DNA of 64,000 bases from Pseudomonadota bacterium (GTDB taxonomy: Bacteria > Pseudomonadota > Alphaproteobacteria > Rhizobiales > Hyphomicrobiaceae). Numbering within the stretch: the first letter of the stretch is position 1; each line of letters opens with the position of its first letter. Location of the stretch: assembly GCA_023405815.1 (NCBI GenBank), contig JAEXXM010000019.1, forward strand, positions 1 through 64,000, given 5' to 3'. Positions 16,553 to 28,671 of the stretch are shown here, in pieces. The position numbers and the translations under genes are program-made. Under the pieces are notes generated by a model. That model had not been told where the DNA came from and ran no database searches. It saw only the letters and a program-made list of their open reading frames with translations.

Positions 16553-17740
16553 ATGAGCGGCCATGGCACTTCCAGTTCGGTTGCGGTGCTGAAACGCACG
16601 CCGCTACACGGCCTGCATGTCGATCTCGGCGCACGCATGGTGGCGTTCGCCGGCTACGAGATGCCGCTGCAATATCCTGCCGGTATCCTCAGAGAGCACC
16701 TGCATACACGTGAGGCTGCGGGTTTGTTCGATGTCTCGCACATGGGACAAATCGCCTTGCGCGCACGATCGGGCAACGTGGCTGATGCGGCACGCGCTCT
16801 GGAGCGGCTCGTACCAGCGGACATTGTCGACCTCGCGCCTGGGCGGCAGCGCTATACCTTCTTCACGACCGGGGCCGGGGGGATTCTCGACGATCTGATG
16901 GTCGCGAACCTGGGTGACCACCTGCTCCTCATCGTCAACGCGGGCTGCAAGCTCGCGGACGAGGCTCATCTGCGGTCGCATCTCGCGGATCAGTGCGAGA
17001 TCAATCTCTTGGACGACCGGGCGCTGATCGCCGTGCAGGGTCCAAGTGCTAAGACAGCACTCGAGAAGATCGCACCTGATTGCAGCCAGATGGTCTTCCT
17101 GGACGTGCGCGCCACCGAAATCATGGGCGCGCGATGCGTCGTCTCGCGCTCCGGCTACACTGGCGAGGATGGCTTTGAGATCGCATCGCATGCGGATATC
17201 GCGCGCGAGATCGCGGAAGGTCTGCTCGAAGATCTCGCGGTCGCTCCGGCCGGGTTGGGGGCACGCGACTCTTTACGGCTGGAGGCAGGCCTCTGCCTTT
17301 ACGGATCCGACATCGACGAGACGACGACCCCGGTCGAGGCGGACTTGGCCTGGGCGATACCGAAGGCGCGCCGCCGCGGCGGCGCACGCGAGGGCGGCTT
17401 TCCAGGTGCGGAGATCATCCTCGTGCAACTGGAGCAGGGCATCTCGCGGCGGCGCGTCGGAATTCGTCCTGACGGCCGCATGCCCGTGCGCGCGGGTGCG
17501 CCCCTCTATGCCGATGAGAATTCAGAAAGGCCCGTCGGCGCCGTCACATCCGGCGTGTTCGGGCCAAGCGTCAACGCGCCGGTCGCGATGGGGTATCTGC
17601 CGACAGGGCTTGCCGCTCCTGGCAACAGGGTCTTCGCCGAAGTCCGAGACAAGCGGCACCCCGTCGAAGTGGCCACCCTTCCCTTCATAACTCCGCACTA
17701 TGAACGCAGCCGAAACCAGACAACGAGGGCGCCTTGCTGA
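16553..17740 (+). CDS. gcvT: Glycine cleavage system T protein (aminomethyltransferase)
   Basis: 395 residues. Transfers the methylene group from the aminomethyl-lipoyl H protein to tetrahydrofolate and releases ammonia. Visible family elements: TPLHGLHVDLGARMVAFAGYEMPLQYP at the N-terminus, LFDVSHMGQI, ALIAVQGPSA, SRSGYTGEDGFEI with the conserved Asp/Glu, ARDSLRLEAGLCLYG and the C-terminal beta-barrel VGAVTSG. ATG has AAGGAG eight bases upstream. First gene of the operon behind the glycine riboswitch, overlapping gcvH by seven bases. Confidence 0.95.
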   Translation: MSGHGTSSSVAVLKRTPLHGLHVDLGARMVAFAGYEMPLQYPAGILREHLHTREAAGLFDVSHMGQIALRARSGNVADAARALERLVPADIVDLAPGRQRYTFFTTGAGGILDDLMVANLGDHLLLIVNAGCKLADEAHLRSHLADQCEINLLDDRALIAVQGPSAKTALEKIAPDCSQMVFLDVRATEIMGARCVVSRSGYTGEDGFEIASHADIAREIAEGLLEDLAVAPAGLGARDSLRLEAGLCLYGSDIDETTTPVEADLAWAIPKARRRGGAREGGFPGAEIILVQLEQGISRRRVGIRPDGRMPVRAGAPLYADENSERPVGAVTSGVFGPSVNAPVAMGYLPTGLAAPGNRVFAEVRDKRHPVEVATLPFITPHYERSRNQTTRAPC

Positions 17741-18096
17741 AATACACCGAAGAGCACGAATGGTTGAAGCTCGATGGCGATATCGCCACCGTGGGCATCA
17801 CGGCATACGCGGCTGAAAAGCTCGGCGATCTCGTCTTCGTCGAGCTGCCGGAGGTCGGCGCAAAGCTCGGCAAGGGCGACAGGGCGGCGACGGTCGAATC
17901 GGTGAAGGCGGCGTCCGACGTCTACAGCCCGCTATCGGGCGAGGTAGTCGCCGCCAATCCGCAGATCGTCGAGAGCCCTGGCGTGGTGAATAGCGACCCG
18001 ATGGGCGCCGGCTGGTTTTTCAAGCTGAAGCTCGCCCGTGTCGAGGATATGGACGAGCTAATGGACGAGGTGGGCTACAAGGCCCTGATCGGTTGA
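17734..18096 (+). CDS. gcvH: Glycine cleavage system H protein
   Basis: 120 residues. Lipoyl carrier shuttling the aminomethyl group between P and T proteins. The lipoylated lysine is in VESVKAASDVYSP, and the typical N-terminal LKYTEEHEWL and C-terminal WFFKLKL are present. The only suitable start is TTG at 17734, inside the end of gcvT, which gives exactly the normal length; translational coupling to gcvT is implied. Confidence 0.95.
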   Translation: MLKYTEEHEWLKLDGDIATVGITAYAAEKLGDLVFVELPEVGAKLGKGDRAATVESVKAASDVYSPLSGEVVAANPQIVESPGVVNSDPMGAGWFFKLKLARVEDMDELMDEVGYKALIG

Positions 18097-18102
18097 CGTG
18101 CT

Positions 18103-20952
<2,850 letters not shown>

Positions 20953-20983
20953 AGGGGGCAACCGACAGGTCGGGAGCTTAGCG

Positions 20984-21937
20984 TCAGCCGAGAATAGGCA
21001 TACTCTCGCGCCGATCGAGGTGCGTGAGCAGTTTTCGCCAATGCTCGGCGGCCCCATGCACAGTCAGGTTCTCACGCGCGAATCGCTGCCCCTCAAGTCC
21101 GATTTCCTTAGCTCGGTCTGGCTCGCGATCGAGCCGGTCCAGGACCTCAACGAGGTCGCTAAAATCATTGCGAACGGGGATGTAGTGTTTCCACGGTATC
21201 AATCGTGGCCAGAACCATTCGCGCCACGGTCGGTCCTGCACGAGGACGGGACGGCCTGAATGAAGGAACATCTTCAGTCTGCCGCTATATCCGGCTCCCT
21301 CGATGTCGATCAGATAGCGGAAACGAGATACTTGCTCTGGCATAGTCATCACGTTGCCCGAGCTGTTTCTACCAACCTGATCGAGGCGATCTCCCCGACC
21401 ATGCCAGTTTCCCACATCGACCGCTTCGATGCGGTCCGGCATCGACGAGGCGAGCTGAACAAATCTCTGGCGCGAGATGTGGACGCCCGCGTTGCCGTAC
21501 CAGCCCAAGAGGCTGGTTTTTGAGGGCGCATCACCCGCAGCCGCCAGGCCTTCGCAACTCAAGGTGAAGTCGGATATTCCGGCCTCGGGCCATCCCCCGA
21601 ATACAAAATCGGGAGCGGCAATATCTTGATAGCCCTCGCACGCGCTTGCACCAAAGATAACGAGGGGCACCAGCAGACTGCGGCGTCGAGGGAGATCTCT
21701 CAGGTTCACGACGAACTTGAGACGTCGAGTGGGCACATAGTTGGCCTGCTGAACGATGCGCAGGACAGCATCAAACCTCGACTGAAAGGGTCGTCGCACT
21801 CGGCAGTAGATGCCTCCGCGGGGGCATAGAACACAGTAGGCCGAGTTCTGGGGAATGCGAGCGTAAGGGACGTAGCCATATTCCGTTGAACGTACGACGA
21901 TTGAGCGCTGCTCGCCCGAAGTAGAATGTTGCGTCAT
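20984..21937 (-). CDS. Glycosyltransferase family 90 (CAP10/LpsA-type)
   Basis: 317 residues from the ATG at 21937 (an in-frame TTG at 21955 is possible). The C-terminal half carries the CAP10-type block YLIDIEGAGYSGRLKMFLHSGRPVL-type sequence followed by an aromatic WREWFWPRLIPWKHYIPVRND, the core of GT90 enzymes. Bacterial members include lipopolysaccharide-modifying LpsA proteins, commonly xylosyl or glucosyl transferases. Last gene of a minus-strand operon with glf and a DUF707 gene, so it probably acts in surface polysaccharide synthesis. The acceptor sugar is unknown. Confidence 0.8.
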   Translation of the reverse strand: MTQHSTSGEQRSIVVRSTEYGYVPYARIPQNSAYCVLCPRGGIYCRVRRPFQSRFDAVLRIVQQANYVPTRRLKFVVNLRDLPRRRSLLVPLVIFGASACEGYQDIAAPDFVFGGWPEAGISDFTLSCEGLAAAGDAPSKTSLLGWYGNAGVHISRQRFVQLASSMPDRIEAVDVGNWHGRGDRLDQVGRNSSGNVMTMPEQVSRFRYLIDIEGAGYSGRLKMFLHSGRPVLVQDRPWREWFWPRLIPWKHYIPVRNDFSDLVEVLDRLDREPDRAKEIGLEGQRFARENLTVHGAAEHWRKLLTHLDRRESMPILG

Positions 21938-21958
21938 CGTCGGGTGAACTCTCAAAGA

Positions 21959-23116
21959 TCATTCAATGCGGGACTTGGGTACTTCGCGGCCTTCGTGAAC
22001 CGCCGCAAGGTACGCCGCAGCGACGTCCAGCGCTTCGCGGATAGCCAGGTCCATGTCGATGTAACGGTATGTGGCGAGGCGCCCGAGGAACGTAACGCCG
22101 GCCTCGCGCTGCACCGCGGCTTGATACAAGCCGAGCAGCTTTTTGTCGTCGACGAGACGCAGCGGATAGAAGGGCACGTCGTCCTTTCCCGTGGCGTAAC
22201 TGAACTCACGGAAGATGACGCTCGCTTCTGCAGGCCGAACATCCGCGTCCATGAAGTGTTTGTGCTCGGTGATGCGCGTCCACGGCACTTCGGGGCCACA
22301 GTAGTTGATGACCGGGTTGCCCTGGTAGTCTCCCTCGACGGTCTCTTTCTCGAAGGCAAGGGATCGATACTCCAAGCGGCCCCAACGGAAGTCGAAATAC
22401 TCGTCGAGTGGTCCCGTGTAGAAGACGTGCGCATATTTCGTAAGGTCGTCTCGCCCGGCAACGAACTTGCGCCCCAAGGATACGTTGATCCCAGGACCGC
22501 TCAGCATGCGCTGCACGAGTGCAGTGTAGCCTTCCTTCGGTATCCCCTGGTGAGGATCGCTATAGTAGCGATCGTCGTAATCAAAGCGCACCGGCAAGCG
22601 CTTCAGGATGCTCGCAGGGAGATCGGCTGGCGAAACGCCCCACTGCTTTTCCGTATAGTGCTTGAAGAAGGCCTCGTAGATTTCCGGACCCAGCATCGAG
22701 AGCGCCTGCTCCTCGAAGCTTCTCGGTTCGCGGTCATACGTCACGGCGCGATGGCGAAGGTAAACGCGGGCTTCTGCGGGACCGAGCGCCGTCGAGAACA
22801 GCTGGTTGATTGTGTGCAGGTTTACCGGAAGGGAGAAGACGGTTCCGTAGCGGTGTGCCTTCACGCGATTGAAGAACGGACTGAAGCTGGCGAACTGATT
22901 GACGTAAGCCCAGACGTCGCTGTCCTTGGTATGGAAGATGTGGGGACCGTACACGTGGAGCAGGATCCCGGTGGCGGGATCGACCTCTGTGTAGCAGTTG
23001 CCGGCAATATGCGGACGCGAATCCCATACGTCGACTTCGCAGCCAGCTCGTGCCAACTCGCGTGCGACGGTCGCGCCGCTGAAGCCCGCGCCAATTACGC
23101 AGATGTTCTTCGTCAT
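21959..23116 (-). CDS. glf: UDP-galactopyranose mutase
   Basis: 385 residues. Flavoenzyme interconverting UDP-galactopyranose and UDP-galactofuranose. The N-terminal FAD-binding GAGFSGATVA and the hallmarks GPHIFHT, EKQWG, RFDYDDRYY-type and PVINYCGPEVPWTRITEHKHF are all present, as is the C-terminal LGRLATYRYIDMD. Overlaps the DUF707 start gene by four bases (ATGA). Presence implies galactofuranose in a lipopolysaccharide or exopolysaccharide of this organism. Confidence 0.95.
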   Translation of the reverse strand: MTKNICVIGAGFSGATVARELARAGCEVDVWDSRPHIAGNCYTEVDPATGILLHVYGPHIFHTKDSDVWAYVNQFASFSPFFNRVKAHRYGTVFSLPVNLHTINQLFSTALGPAEARVYLRHRAVTYDREPRSFEEQALSMLGPEIYEAFFKHYTEKQWGVSPADLPASILKRLPVRFDYDDRYYSDPHQGIPKEGYTALVQRMLSGPGINVSLGRKFVAGRDDLTKYAHVFYTGPLDEYFDFRWGRLEYRSLAFEKETVEGDYQGNPVINYCGPEVPWTRITEHKHFMDADVRPAEASVIFREFSYATGKDDVPFYPLRLVDDKKLLGLYQAAVQREAGVTFLGRLATYRYIDMDLAIREALDVAAAYLAAVHEGREVPKSRIE

Positions 23117-24033
23117 TGGCCAGCTCTGAGCTCAAGCGGGCCAAGATTGGCCCCGTATCGCAGCGTGCGCCGCGCAGATATCCATTTCTTGCGCTGGATG
23201 GCGTGTTTTCCATTGGGCGAAAGCGCGAGCTCGGACTTATCCAAGCCGCGCAGCACGCCAAGAGCGAGACGCAGTTGGCCGGTGACTGTATTGCCGGCGA
23301 GATCGATCGCCGCGTAAGGGTTCATCTCCTTGTACGGGGCTGCCGACAGACTTGGAAACAGGCGCCGGATTTCCGCGAGGTCATCGGCTGCCGATCGGTT
23401 CATTGCGCGCATTTTCGTGGCCAAAGCCGAACCGATCGGACGTGTGTGGTGGACCGAAACCTCGTCCAATATGCCCGCGCGCCACTTTGGGTCGGGGAAG
23501 AGTCGGCACCAGATGAAGTCCAAACCGATGCCACTCATGTTGGCTCGCAGCAGCGGGAGCACCTTGCTCAGGTGCCGGGCTGTCAAACATGGAACCATAA
23601 CTTCGACCAGGTTTGTATAGCGAAAGCGATAGAGTCGGTTTGTAAGCGTGTGATACCAGCTGACGTAGCTGTTCGGTGTGAGGCTCGGCTGCAGCAGGTC
23701 GACTTTGTACTCGGCCATCGCGTCGAAAATTCGGTTTATCGAGGCAGCCGTCGCTGAAATGTCGTCGTCGGGAAGCCAAATGCGGTCATATTCCGAGAGC
23801 AGGTGGCCGTGCTCGGCGAAGAGCTGATAAAGGCCGTCCCACTTTCCGCCCCTGTGGTCGATACGGCGCGAATTTGCGTCGCGGAAGATGTCGGGGTCGG
23901 AGCCATAATAGCTGACGATGAGATCCCAATTGCGCGGGACGTCGCCAGAGAGCCAGCCGGGATGGAGCGACTTATCGCCTGCGCGGACGACAACCAAGTT
24001 TCGCGTCGAGGTGGGGGCCGAAAACGCACTCAA
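23113..24033 (-). CDS. DUF707 family protein, probable glycosyltransferase
   Basis: 306 residues. Segments NLVVVRAGDKSLHPGW, WDLIVSYYGSDPD, GGKWDGLYQLF and RIWLPDDDI match DUF707, whose DDD-type motif suggests a GT-A-like nucleotide-sugar enzyme. No membrane helix. The start is TTG at 24033, supported by GCGAGG six bases upstream. First gene of the operon with glf, overlapping it; a role using or transferring galactofuranose is a reasonable inference but unproven. Confidence 0.75.
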   Translation of the reverse strand: MSAFSAPTSTRNLVVVRAGDKSLHPGWLSGDVPRNWDLIVSYYGSDPDIFRDANSRRIDHRGGKWDGLYQLFAEHGHLLSEYDRIWLPDDDISATAASINRIFDAMAEYKVDLLQPSLTPNSYVSWYHTLTNRLYRFRYTNLVEVMVPCLTARHLSKVLPLLRANMSGIGLDFIWCRLFPDPKWRAGILDEVSVHHTRPIGSALATKMRAMNRSAADDLAEIRRLFPSLSAAPYKEMNPYAAIDLAGNTVTGQLRLALGVLRGLDKSELALSPNGKHAIQRKKWISARRTLRYGANLGPLELRAGQ

Positions 24034-24323
24034 GACTTACCTCGCAGGCGGTGGCGTCAATCCCAGGGTCAGATTGGATGGGGACTTGCCGTCGACCGCT
24101 ACCCCAACAGCTCGGCGAGGGTGTGGTCGAGTGAATGGAAAGTCAATGAGAAGGGTCGATGTTCGTTACCTGCCGGCGGCGAAGCCAGTGCTGCCGATTC
24201 CGCCGCCGCGGCCCGGGAGGGCATGCTTGCGGGCGGGTGATTGACGAGGGCGCCTCGGTCTGATCTGGTCAGCATCCCCAAGAGGAGAGGCTCGGCCGTC
24301 GCGGCTGCCGGCCTGCGAGGCCC

Positions 24324-25622
24324 GTGCTCGAAATCTTCATCGTCGTGTTTCTCGTCGTCCTCAACGGCGTCTTCGCGCTGTCCGAGCTGGCGATCGTCTC
24401 CGCGCGCCGCTCCAAGCTGAAAGCGCTCGCCAAATCCGGTCACAGCGGGGCGCGCAGCGCCCTTGCCCTCGCCGACGATCCGGGCCGCTTTCTATCGACC
24501 GTACAGATCGGCATCACGCTGGTCGGCGTGCTCGCCGGCGCCTTCTCCGGTGCGACGCTCGGCGTTGCGCTCGAGCAGCACCTGATCGGGGCCGGCGTGT
24601 CGCGCAACGTAGCCGAATTCCTCGGCCTCGGGATTGTCATCGTCGCCATCACGTATCTGTCGCTGATCATCGGTGAGCTGGTTCCGAAGAACCTGGCGCT
24701 GCGGAATGCCGAGGGGATTGCCTGCGCCGTGGCGCCGATGATGACGCTGCTGGCGCGGCTGGCCTCGCCGCTGGTGTGGCTGCTCGACACCTCGACCAAA
24801 TTGGTCCTGCAGTTGACCGGCAAGCCGTCGCCGGGCGCCGCGTCGGTCACGGAAGAAGAGATCAAGGCGCTGGTCGGCGAGGCCGAGAGCGCGGGCGTTC
24901 TCGAGAGCGGCGAGCGGCAGATGATTGCGGGCGTCTTGCGTCTCGGCGACCGGGCAGTGCTAGGGATCATGACGCCGCGCACCGATGTCGACTGGCTCGA
25001 CCTCAACTCGGGGGAAGCCGACATACGTGCGCGGCTGATCAGCTCCGGCCATTCGCGGCTGCCCGTCGGCGAAGGCTCGCCCGACGCCATGATCGGTGTG
25101 GTGCAGACGCGGGAGCTACTCGCTGCCTTGCTGGCAGACAAGGCGCTCGACGTGCGCGCCTACGTGAAGGATGCGCCAATCATCCCGGACACGATGGATG
25201 CGCTCGATGCGCTGCAGGTTCTGCGCGACGCGGTGGTGCCGATGGCGCTCATCCATGACGAGTACGGGCACTTCGAGGGGCTGGTCACGCCGAGCGACAT
25301 TCTGGAAGCAATCGCGGGTGTGTTTCATTCGGACTCGGCGGGGCGCGAGCCATACGCGGTGGAGCGCGAAGACGGCTCGTGGTTGCTCGCGGGAGCGATG
25401 CCGGCGGACGAGATGGCGGACGTGCTCGACATCGCGTTGCCGGAAGACGGCGATTATCAGACCGTCGCCGGCTTCATACTGGCCCTGATGCATCACATCC
25501 CGGCGACGGGCGAAGCGATCGAAGCGCTGGGCTGGCGCTTCGAGGTCGTCGATCTAGACGGGCGCCGCATCGACAAGGTGCTTGCGACGCGCCCGCAGCC
25601 GTTGCGCCGCCGCGTGGCATAG
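24324..25622 (+). CDS. CNNM/CorC-type membrane protein (HlyC/CorC family, hemolysin-like)
   Basis: 432 residues. Order: DUF21/CNNM membrane domain with three to four helices (residues 1-150, beginning LEIFIVVFLVVLNGVFALSE), a linker with the MTPRTDVDWL motif that opens the CBS pair (about 215-330), and a C-terminal CorC_HlyC domain (about 350-430). Known relatives affect magnesium or cobalt efflux; 'hemolysin' is a historical name. The start GTG lies three bases after GAGG. It stands alone, convergent with the OFA transporter gene. Confidence 0.88.
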   Translation: MLEIFIVVFLVVLNGVFALSELAIVSARRSKLKALAKSGHSGARSALALADDPGRFLSTVQIGITLVGVLAGAFSGATLGVALEQHLIGAGVSRNVAEFLGLGIVIVAITYLSLIIGELVPKNLALRNAEGIACAVAPMMTLLARLASPLVWLLDTSTKLVLQLTGKPSPGAASVTEEEIKALVGEAESAGVLESGERQMIAGVLRLGDRAVLGIMTPRTDVDWLDLNSGEADIRARLISSGHSRLPVGEGSPDAMIGVVQTRELLAALLADKALDVRAYVKDAPIIPDTMDALDALQVLRDAVVPMALIHDEYGHFEGLVTPSDILEAIAGVFHSDSAGREPYAVEREDGSWLLAGAMPADEMADVLDIALPEDGDYQTVAGFILALMHHIPATGEAIEALGWRFEVVDLDGRRIDKVLATRPQPLRRRVA

Positions 25623-25637
25623 AGCGGCAAATGTGCA

Positions 25638-25675
25638 TCGGGCACGCGCGCGGTTGAAATCGCGCGCATGCCCGA
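25638..25675. terminator. Bidirectional stem-loop terminator
   Basis: TCGGGCACGCGCGCG at 25638-25652 pairs with CGCGCGCATGCCCGA at 25661-25675, a 15-bp stem with one mismatch around loop GTTGAAAT. It stands between two convergent stop codons (25622 and 25700). It has no long T-run, so it may be a factor-aided or processing hairpin. Confidence 0.6.
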
Positions 25676-25699
25676 CGGCTTCCGATGGGGTCCCCTTCG

Positions 25700-27391
25700 T
25701 CAGTGGAACAGGACGAGTGCCTTCTGGACGGTGTTCCAGATACCCCACGCCAGCGGGATGCCGACGAGGAGCCAGAATAGCGTCGCCTTGAAGTCCAGGC
25801 CGCCCATGCCGATTCCGAACGAGCCCGATTCGTGAGCGCTGGCCGACGACTTGAGCTTGGCCTGCTCAGCCGCGACGTCGGCCTCGCTCATGTGCCATTT
25901 ATGGTTCACGGGGTGAACCAAGAGATTGGCGATGAAGCCGACCACGAGCAATCCAGCCAAGGTGTAGAAGATCGGGCCGTAGATCTGATCCGGCGCGATG
26001 CCGGCGGCCTGGCGGGTATCATGCATGTAGTTGACGATCACCGGGCCAACGATGCCGGCGGTCGACCATGCAGTCAGAAGGCGCCCGTGGATGGCGCCGA
26101 CGAACTGCGTTCCGAACATGTCGGCGAGGTAGGCCGGGATCGTCGCGAAGCCGCCACCATACATCGAAGCAATGATGCAGAAGGCGCCGACGAAGAGGGC
26201 GAGGATCTTCCACTCGGCCGCGAGCGAGGCAACGATGTAGAGAGCGGCGCCGAGCACGAAGAAGATGAAGTAGGTCGTCTTTCGCCCGAGCTTGTCGGAC
26301 GATGACGCCCACGCAAAGCGCCCGAAGATGTTGAATAGCGAGATGAGGCCGACGAAGCCGGCGCCGACGCCAGCCGCCTTGGCAGCGAGCTCCAAGTTCT
26401 TCTTCAGCTCGAGGTAGCCGAGCTCGGGAGCGCCAGCGAGTGCGCCGCCGAAGGTCTCCTGGAGCATTGGCGAGGCTGCGCCGATGATGCCGATGCCGGC
26501 GGACACGTTCATGCACAGGATGAGCCACAAGAGCCAGAACTGCGGGGTCTTGTGCGCATCGTTCAAATGCACGTTGTTGGACGTGATCATGCGGTTGCCG
26601 TTGGCCGGCGGCGTCCAGCCCTCCGGCTTCCAGCCCGCTGGCGGCAGGCGGTAGCCAAACGCACCGATGAGCATGAATGCGAAATAGATGGCAGCCATCG
26701 CCACGAATGTCTTCCAGACGCCGGGATCGGTCTCGGTCCTGAAGTTGTTCATCAGAATGGTGGCGAGGGGCGAGCCGATCATGGCGCCGCCGCCGAAGCC
26801 CATGATGGCCATGCCGGTCGCCATGCCGCGGCGGTCGGGGAACCACTTGATGAGGGTCGAGACTGGAGAGATGTAGCCGAGGCCGAGACCGATACCGCCG
26901 ATGACGCCGGCGCCGAGCCACATCAGCCAGAGCTGGTGGATGTAGACGCCGGCTGCCGCGATGAGCAGGCCGCCGCACCAGCACAGCGCAGAGACGAGGC
27001 CGGCCTTGCGCGGGCCGGCATGCTCGAGCCAGGCGCCCCAAATGGCTGCTGAAATGCCAAGCAACAGGAAGAAGAAGGTGAACATCCAGCCGAGGTCGAA
27101 CTGGCTCCAGTTGCAGTCGGTCGCGGTCAATGCCTTGAGCGTGCCGAGAGATTTCTCGGTGAAGGTCACGGCGCCGGCCGAACACTCGGGAAGGGCTTTG
27201 CCGTCGGCACCTACAAGCGTGCCCTGCAGCGGCTTCCAGAACACCGAGAAGCCGTAGGCCATGCCGATGCAGAGGTGGATGCAGAGGGCGGCCGGAGGGA
27301 CCAGCCAACGGTTGAAGCCGGGCTTGGCAATGATGCGCTCTCGCGAGAGCAGTGATGACTCGGCGTGAGCCAAGCCTGCAGTACTGGCCAT
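25700..27391 (-). CDS. OFA-family MFS transporter (oxalate/formate antiporter-like)
   Basis: 563 residues, about twelve membrane helices with a long periplasmic insert after helix 1 containing two cysteines (PECSAG and TDCNWSQ). The motif WFPDRRGMATGMAIMGFGGG between helices 4 and 5 identifies the OFA group, which exchanges oxalate, formate or other small carboxylates. The ATG at 27391 has GAAGGGA upstream; the open frame continues 37 codons further up but with poor composition. No oxalate-degrading genes are adjacent, so the substrate stays open. Confidence 0.82.
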   Translation of the reverse strand: MASTAGLAHAESSLLSRERIIAKPGFNRWLVPPAALCIHLCIGMAYGFSVFWKPLQGTLVGADGKALPECSAGAVTFTEKSLGTLKALTATDCNWSQFDLGWMFTFFFLLLGISAAIWGAWLEHAGPRKAGLVSALCWCGGLLIAAAGVYIHQLWLMWLGAGVIGGIGLGLGYISPVSTLIKWFPDRRGMATGMAIMGFGGGAMIGSPLATILMNNFRTETDPGVWKTFVAMAAIYFAFMLIGAFGYRLPPAGWKPEGWTPPANGNRMITSNNVHLNDAHKTPQFWLLWLILCMNVSAGIGIIGAASPMLQETFGGALAGAPELGYLELKKNLELAAKAAGVGAGFVGLISLFNIFGRFAWASSSDKLGRKTTYFIFFVLGAALYIVASLAAEWKILALFVGAFCIIASMYGGGFATIPAYLADMFGTQFVGAIHGRLLTAWSTAGIVGPVIVNYMHDTRQAAGIAPDQIYGPIFYTLAGLLVVGFIANLLVHPVNHKWHMSEADVAAEQAKLKSSASAHESGSFGIGMGGLDFKATLFWLLVGIPLAWGIWNTVQKALVLFH

Positions 27392-27586
27392 AATGTACGT
27401 TCCCTTCCCCGTTCGCCTTATTGGGCGGCTTGTTCGCTTAGCCTGCCGCCTCTTACCCCTTTCATTGCATGGGTTTGGCGTCACGATCAACGCTGCGTTC
27501 ATCAGTGACAGGCGCAGGCAGAGCGGCGGGCGAGGAGAGGTCCTCGGCTGCTTGTAGAATGGGCAAGGATCGGTGGGAGCGCGCGA

Positions 27587-28153
27587 TCAGGCCGCGCGGC
27601 CGGTGCCTTCGGCCAAGGCCGGCCCGTGGTGGGCCTCGACGCCGAAGGGAATGCATTCTACGGCGACGCGGTTGGGGCCCATGGTTTCAAGTGCAGCCAG
27701 CATGCGCCCCTCGCGGCGCAGGAACGCGTCGGCGAGAGAGACAAAGCGCCGGTTCGGCACGGCCGTATCGGATGCGCGCCGCAAAGCCTGGGCGATTGCG
27801 GTTTCCGGGGCTTGCGGGTTGAGCGCACATAGCGTGATGAACGCGGCCGCCGTGGAGCGGCTCAGCCCGGCGTAGCAGTGGATGAGGAGCGGGGCCTCGC
27901 GGTCCCAGCCGTGCACGAACTCGATGAGCTGGCCGACATGCTCCTGGGCGGGCGCCGTCGCGCCATCGCAGGCCTCGATGATGTCGTGCATGTCGAGCTT
28001 CAGGTGGCGCCCGGCGGTCAGTCCGGCGGGCGTGGGCGGAGCAAGGTCGGCATTGATGGCGCTGACGAGGTGGCTCGCCCCGGTCTGCATCAGAACCTCG
28101 GGTATGTGTCTCAGGGCGCAGACGTGAACGGGGGCGGAAGGTCTAGCCTTCAT
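27587..28153 (-). CDS. Small protein-tyrosine/dual-specificity-type phosphatase
   Basis: 188 residues. The cysteine phosphatase signature HCYAGLSRS lies at residues 92-100 (nucleophile Cys93, Arg99), preceded by LDMHDI as the likely acid loop near residues 53-58. No signal peptide, so cytoplasmic. The start at 28153 is chosen because the upstream extension of 72 codons has poor composition, and GGAAAG stands before the ATG. Substrate unknown; such enzymes occur widely in Hyphomicrobiales near housekeeping genes. Confidence 0.78.
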   Translation of the reverse strand: MKARPSAPVHVCALRHIPEVLMQTGASHLVSAINADLAPPTPAGLTAGRHLKLDMHDIIEACDGATAPAQEHVGQLIEFVHGWDREAPLLIHCYAGLSRSTAAAFITLCALNPQAPETAIAQALRRASDTAVPNRRFVSLADAFLRREGRMLAALETMGPNRVAVECIPFGVEAHHGPALAEGTGRAA

Positions 28154-28391
28154 GATCGAATCTTTCCGATGCGAATGCGTTGGCGGCGGTGTGGCAGCGA
28201 ACCATGACCGTTTCAAGAAGCCGCGCCGATACTTAGGGCGGAGGTTCGCCGTGGAGCCGGATTGCTGGCCCGACAGGACATGGGGTCTAGCTGGCTCTTT
28301 GTCATGAGGCTGTCGCGGTCGGAACTGACGCCCGTGATGGGCCGAAACGTGGGTCTGCACTCCCGACACGATGACATGCTGTTGAAATGAT

Positions 28392-28468
28392 TGGCGATCC
28401 CGGCAGGATTCGAACCTGCGACCCTCTGCTTAGAAGGCAGATGCTCTATCCAACTGAGCTACGGGACC
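28392..28468 (-). tRNA. tRNA-Arg (anticodon TCT)
   Basis: 77 bases including an encoded CCA. Minus-strand sequence starts GGTCCCG and ends CGGGATCGCCA, giving a seven-pair acceptor with one G-T. The D-loop contains AGTTGGA, the anticodon loop CTTCTAA sits on the stem TCTGC/GCAGA, and the T-arm is GCAGG-TTCGAAT-CCTGC. The anticodon TCT reads AGA/AGG arginine codons. Confidence 0.96.
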
Positions 28469-28671
28469 GTATGCGCCAGTGTCTATAATATATCGTGGCG
28501 GGCTGCGAGCCCGCAGATATGGGCCACAGGCGCCGGTACGAAATCCCGCCGGGCCCGTTTTTCCCCAGCCATCCGTCGTCACCGGGCTAGAGGGCGTCCG
28601 CTCCCCTTGCGAAAAGTAAGCTTCGCGCGCCCGCGGGCGGGCGTGCACCCGCTGAACGTCGAAGGGGGCCC

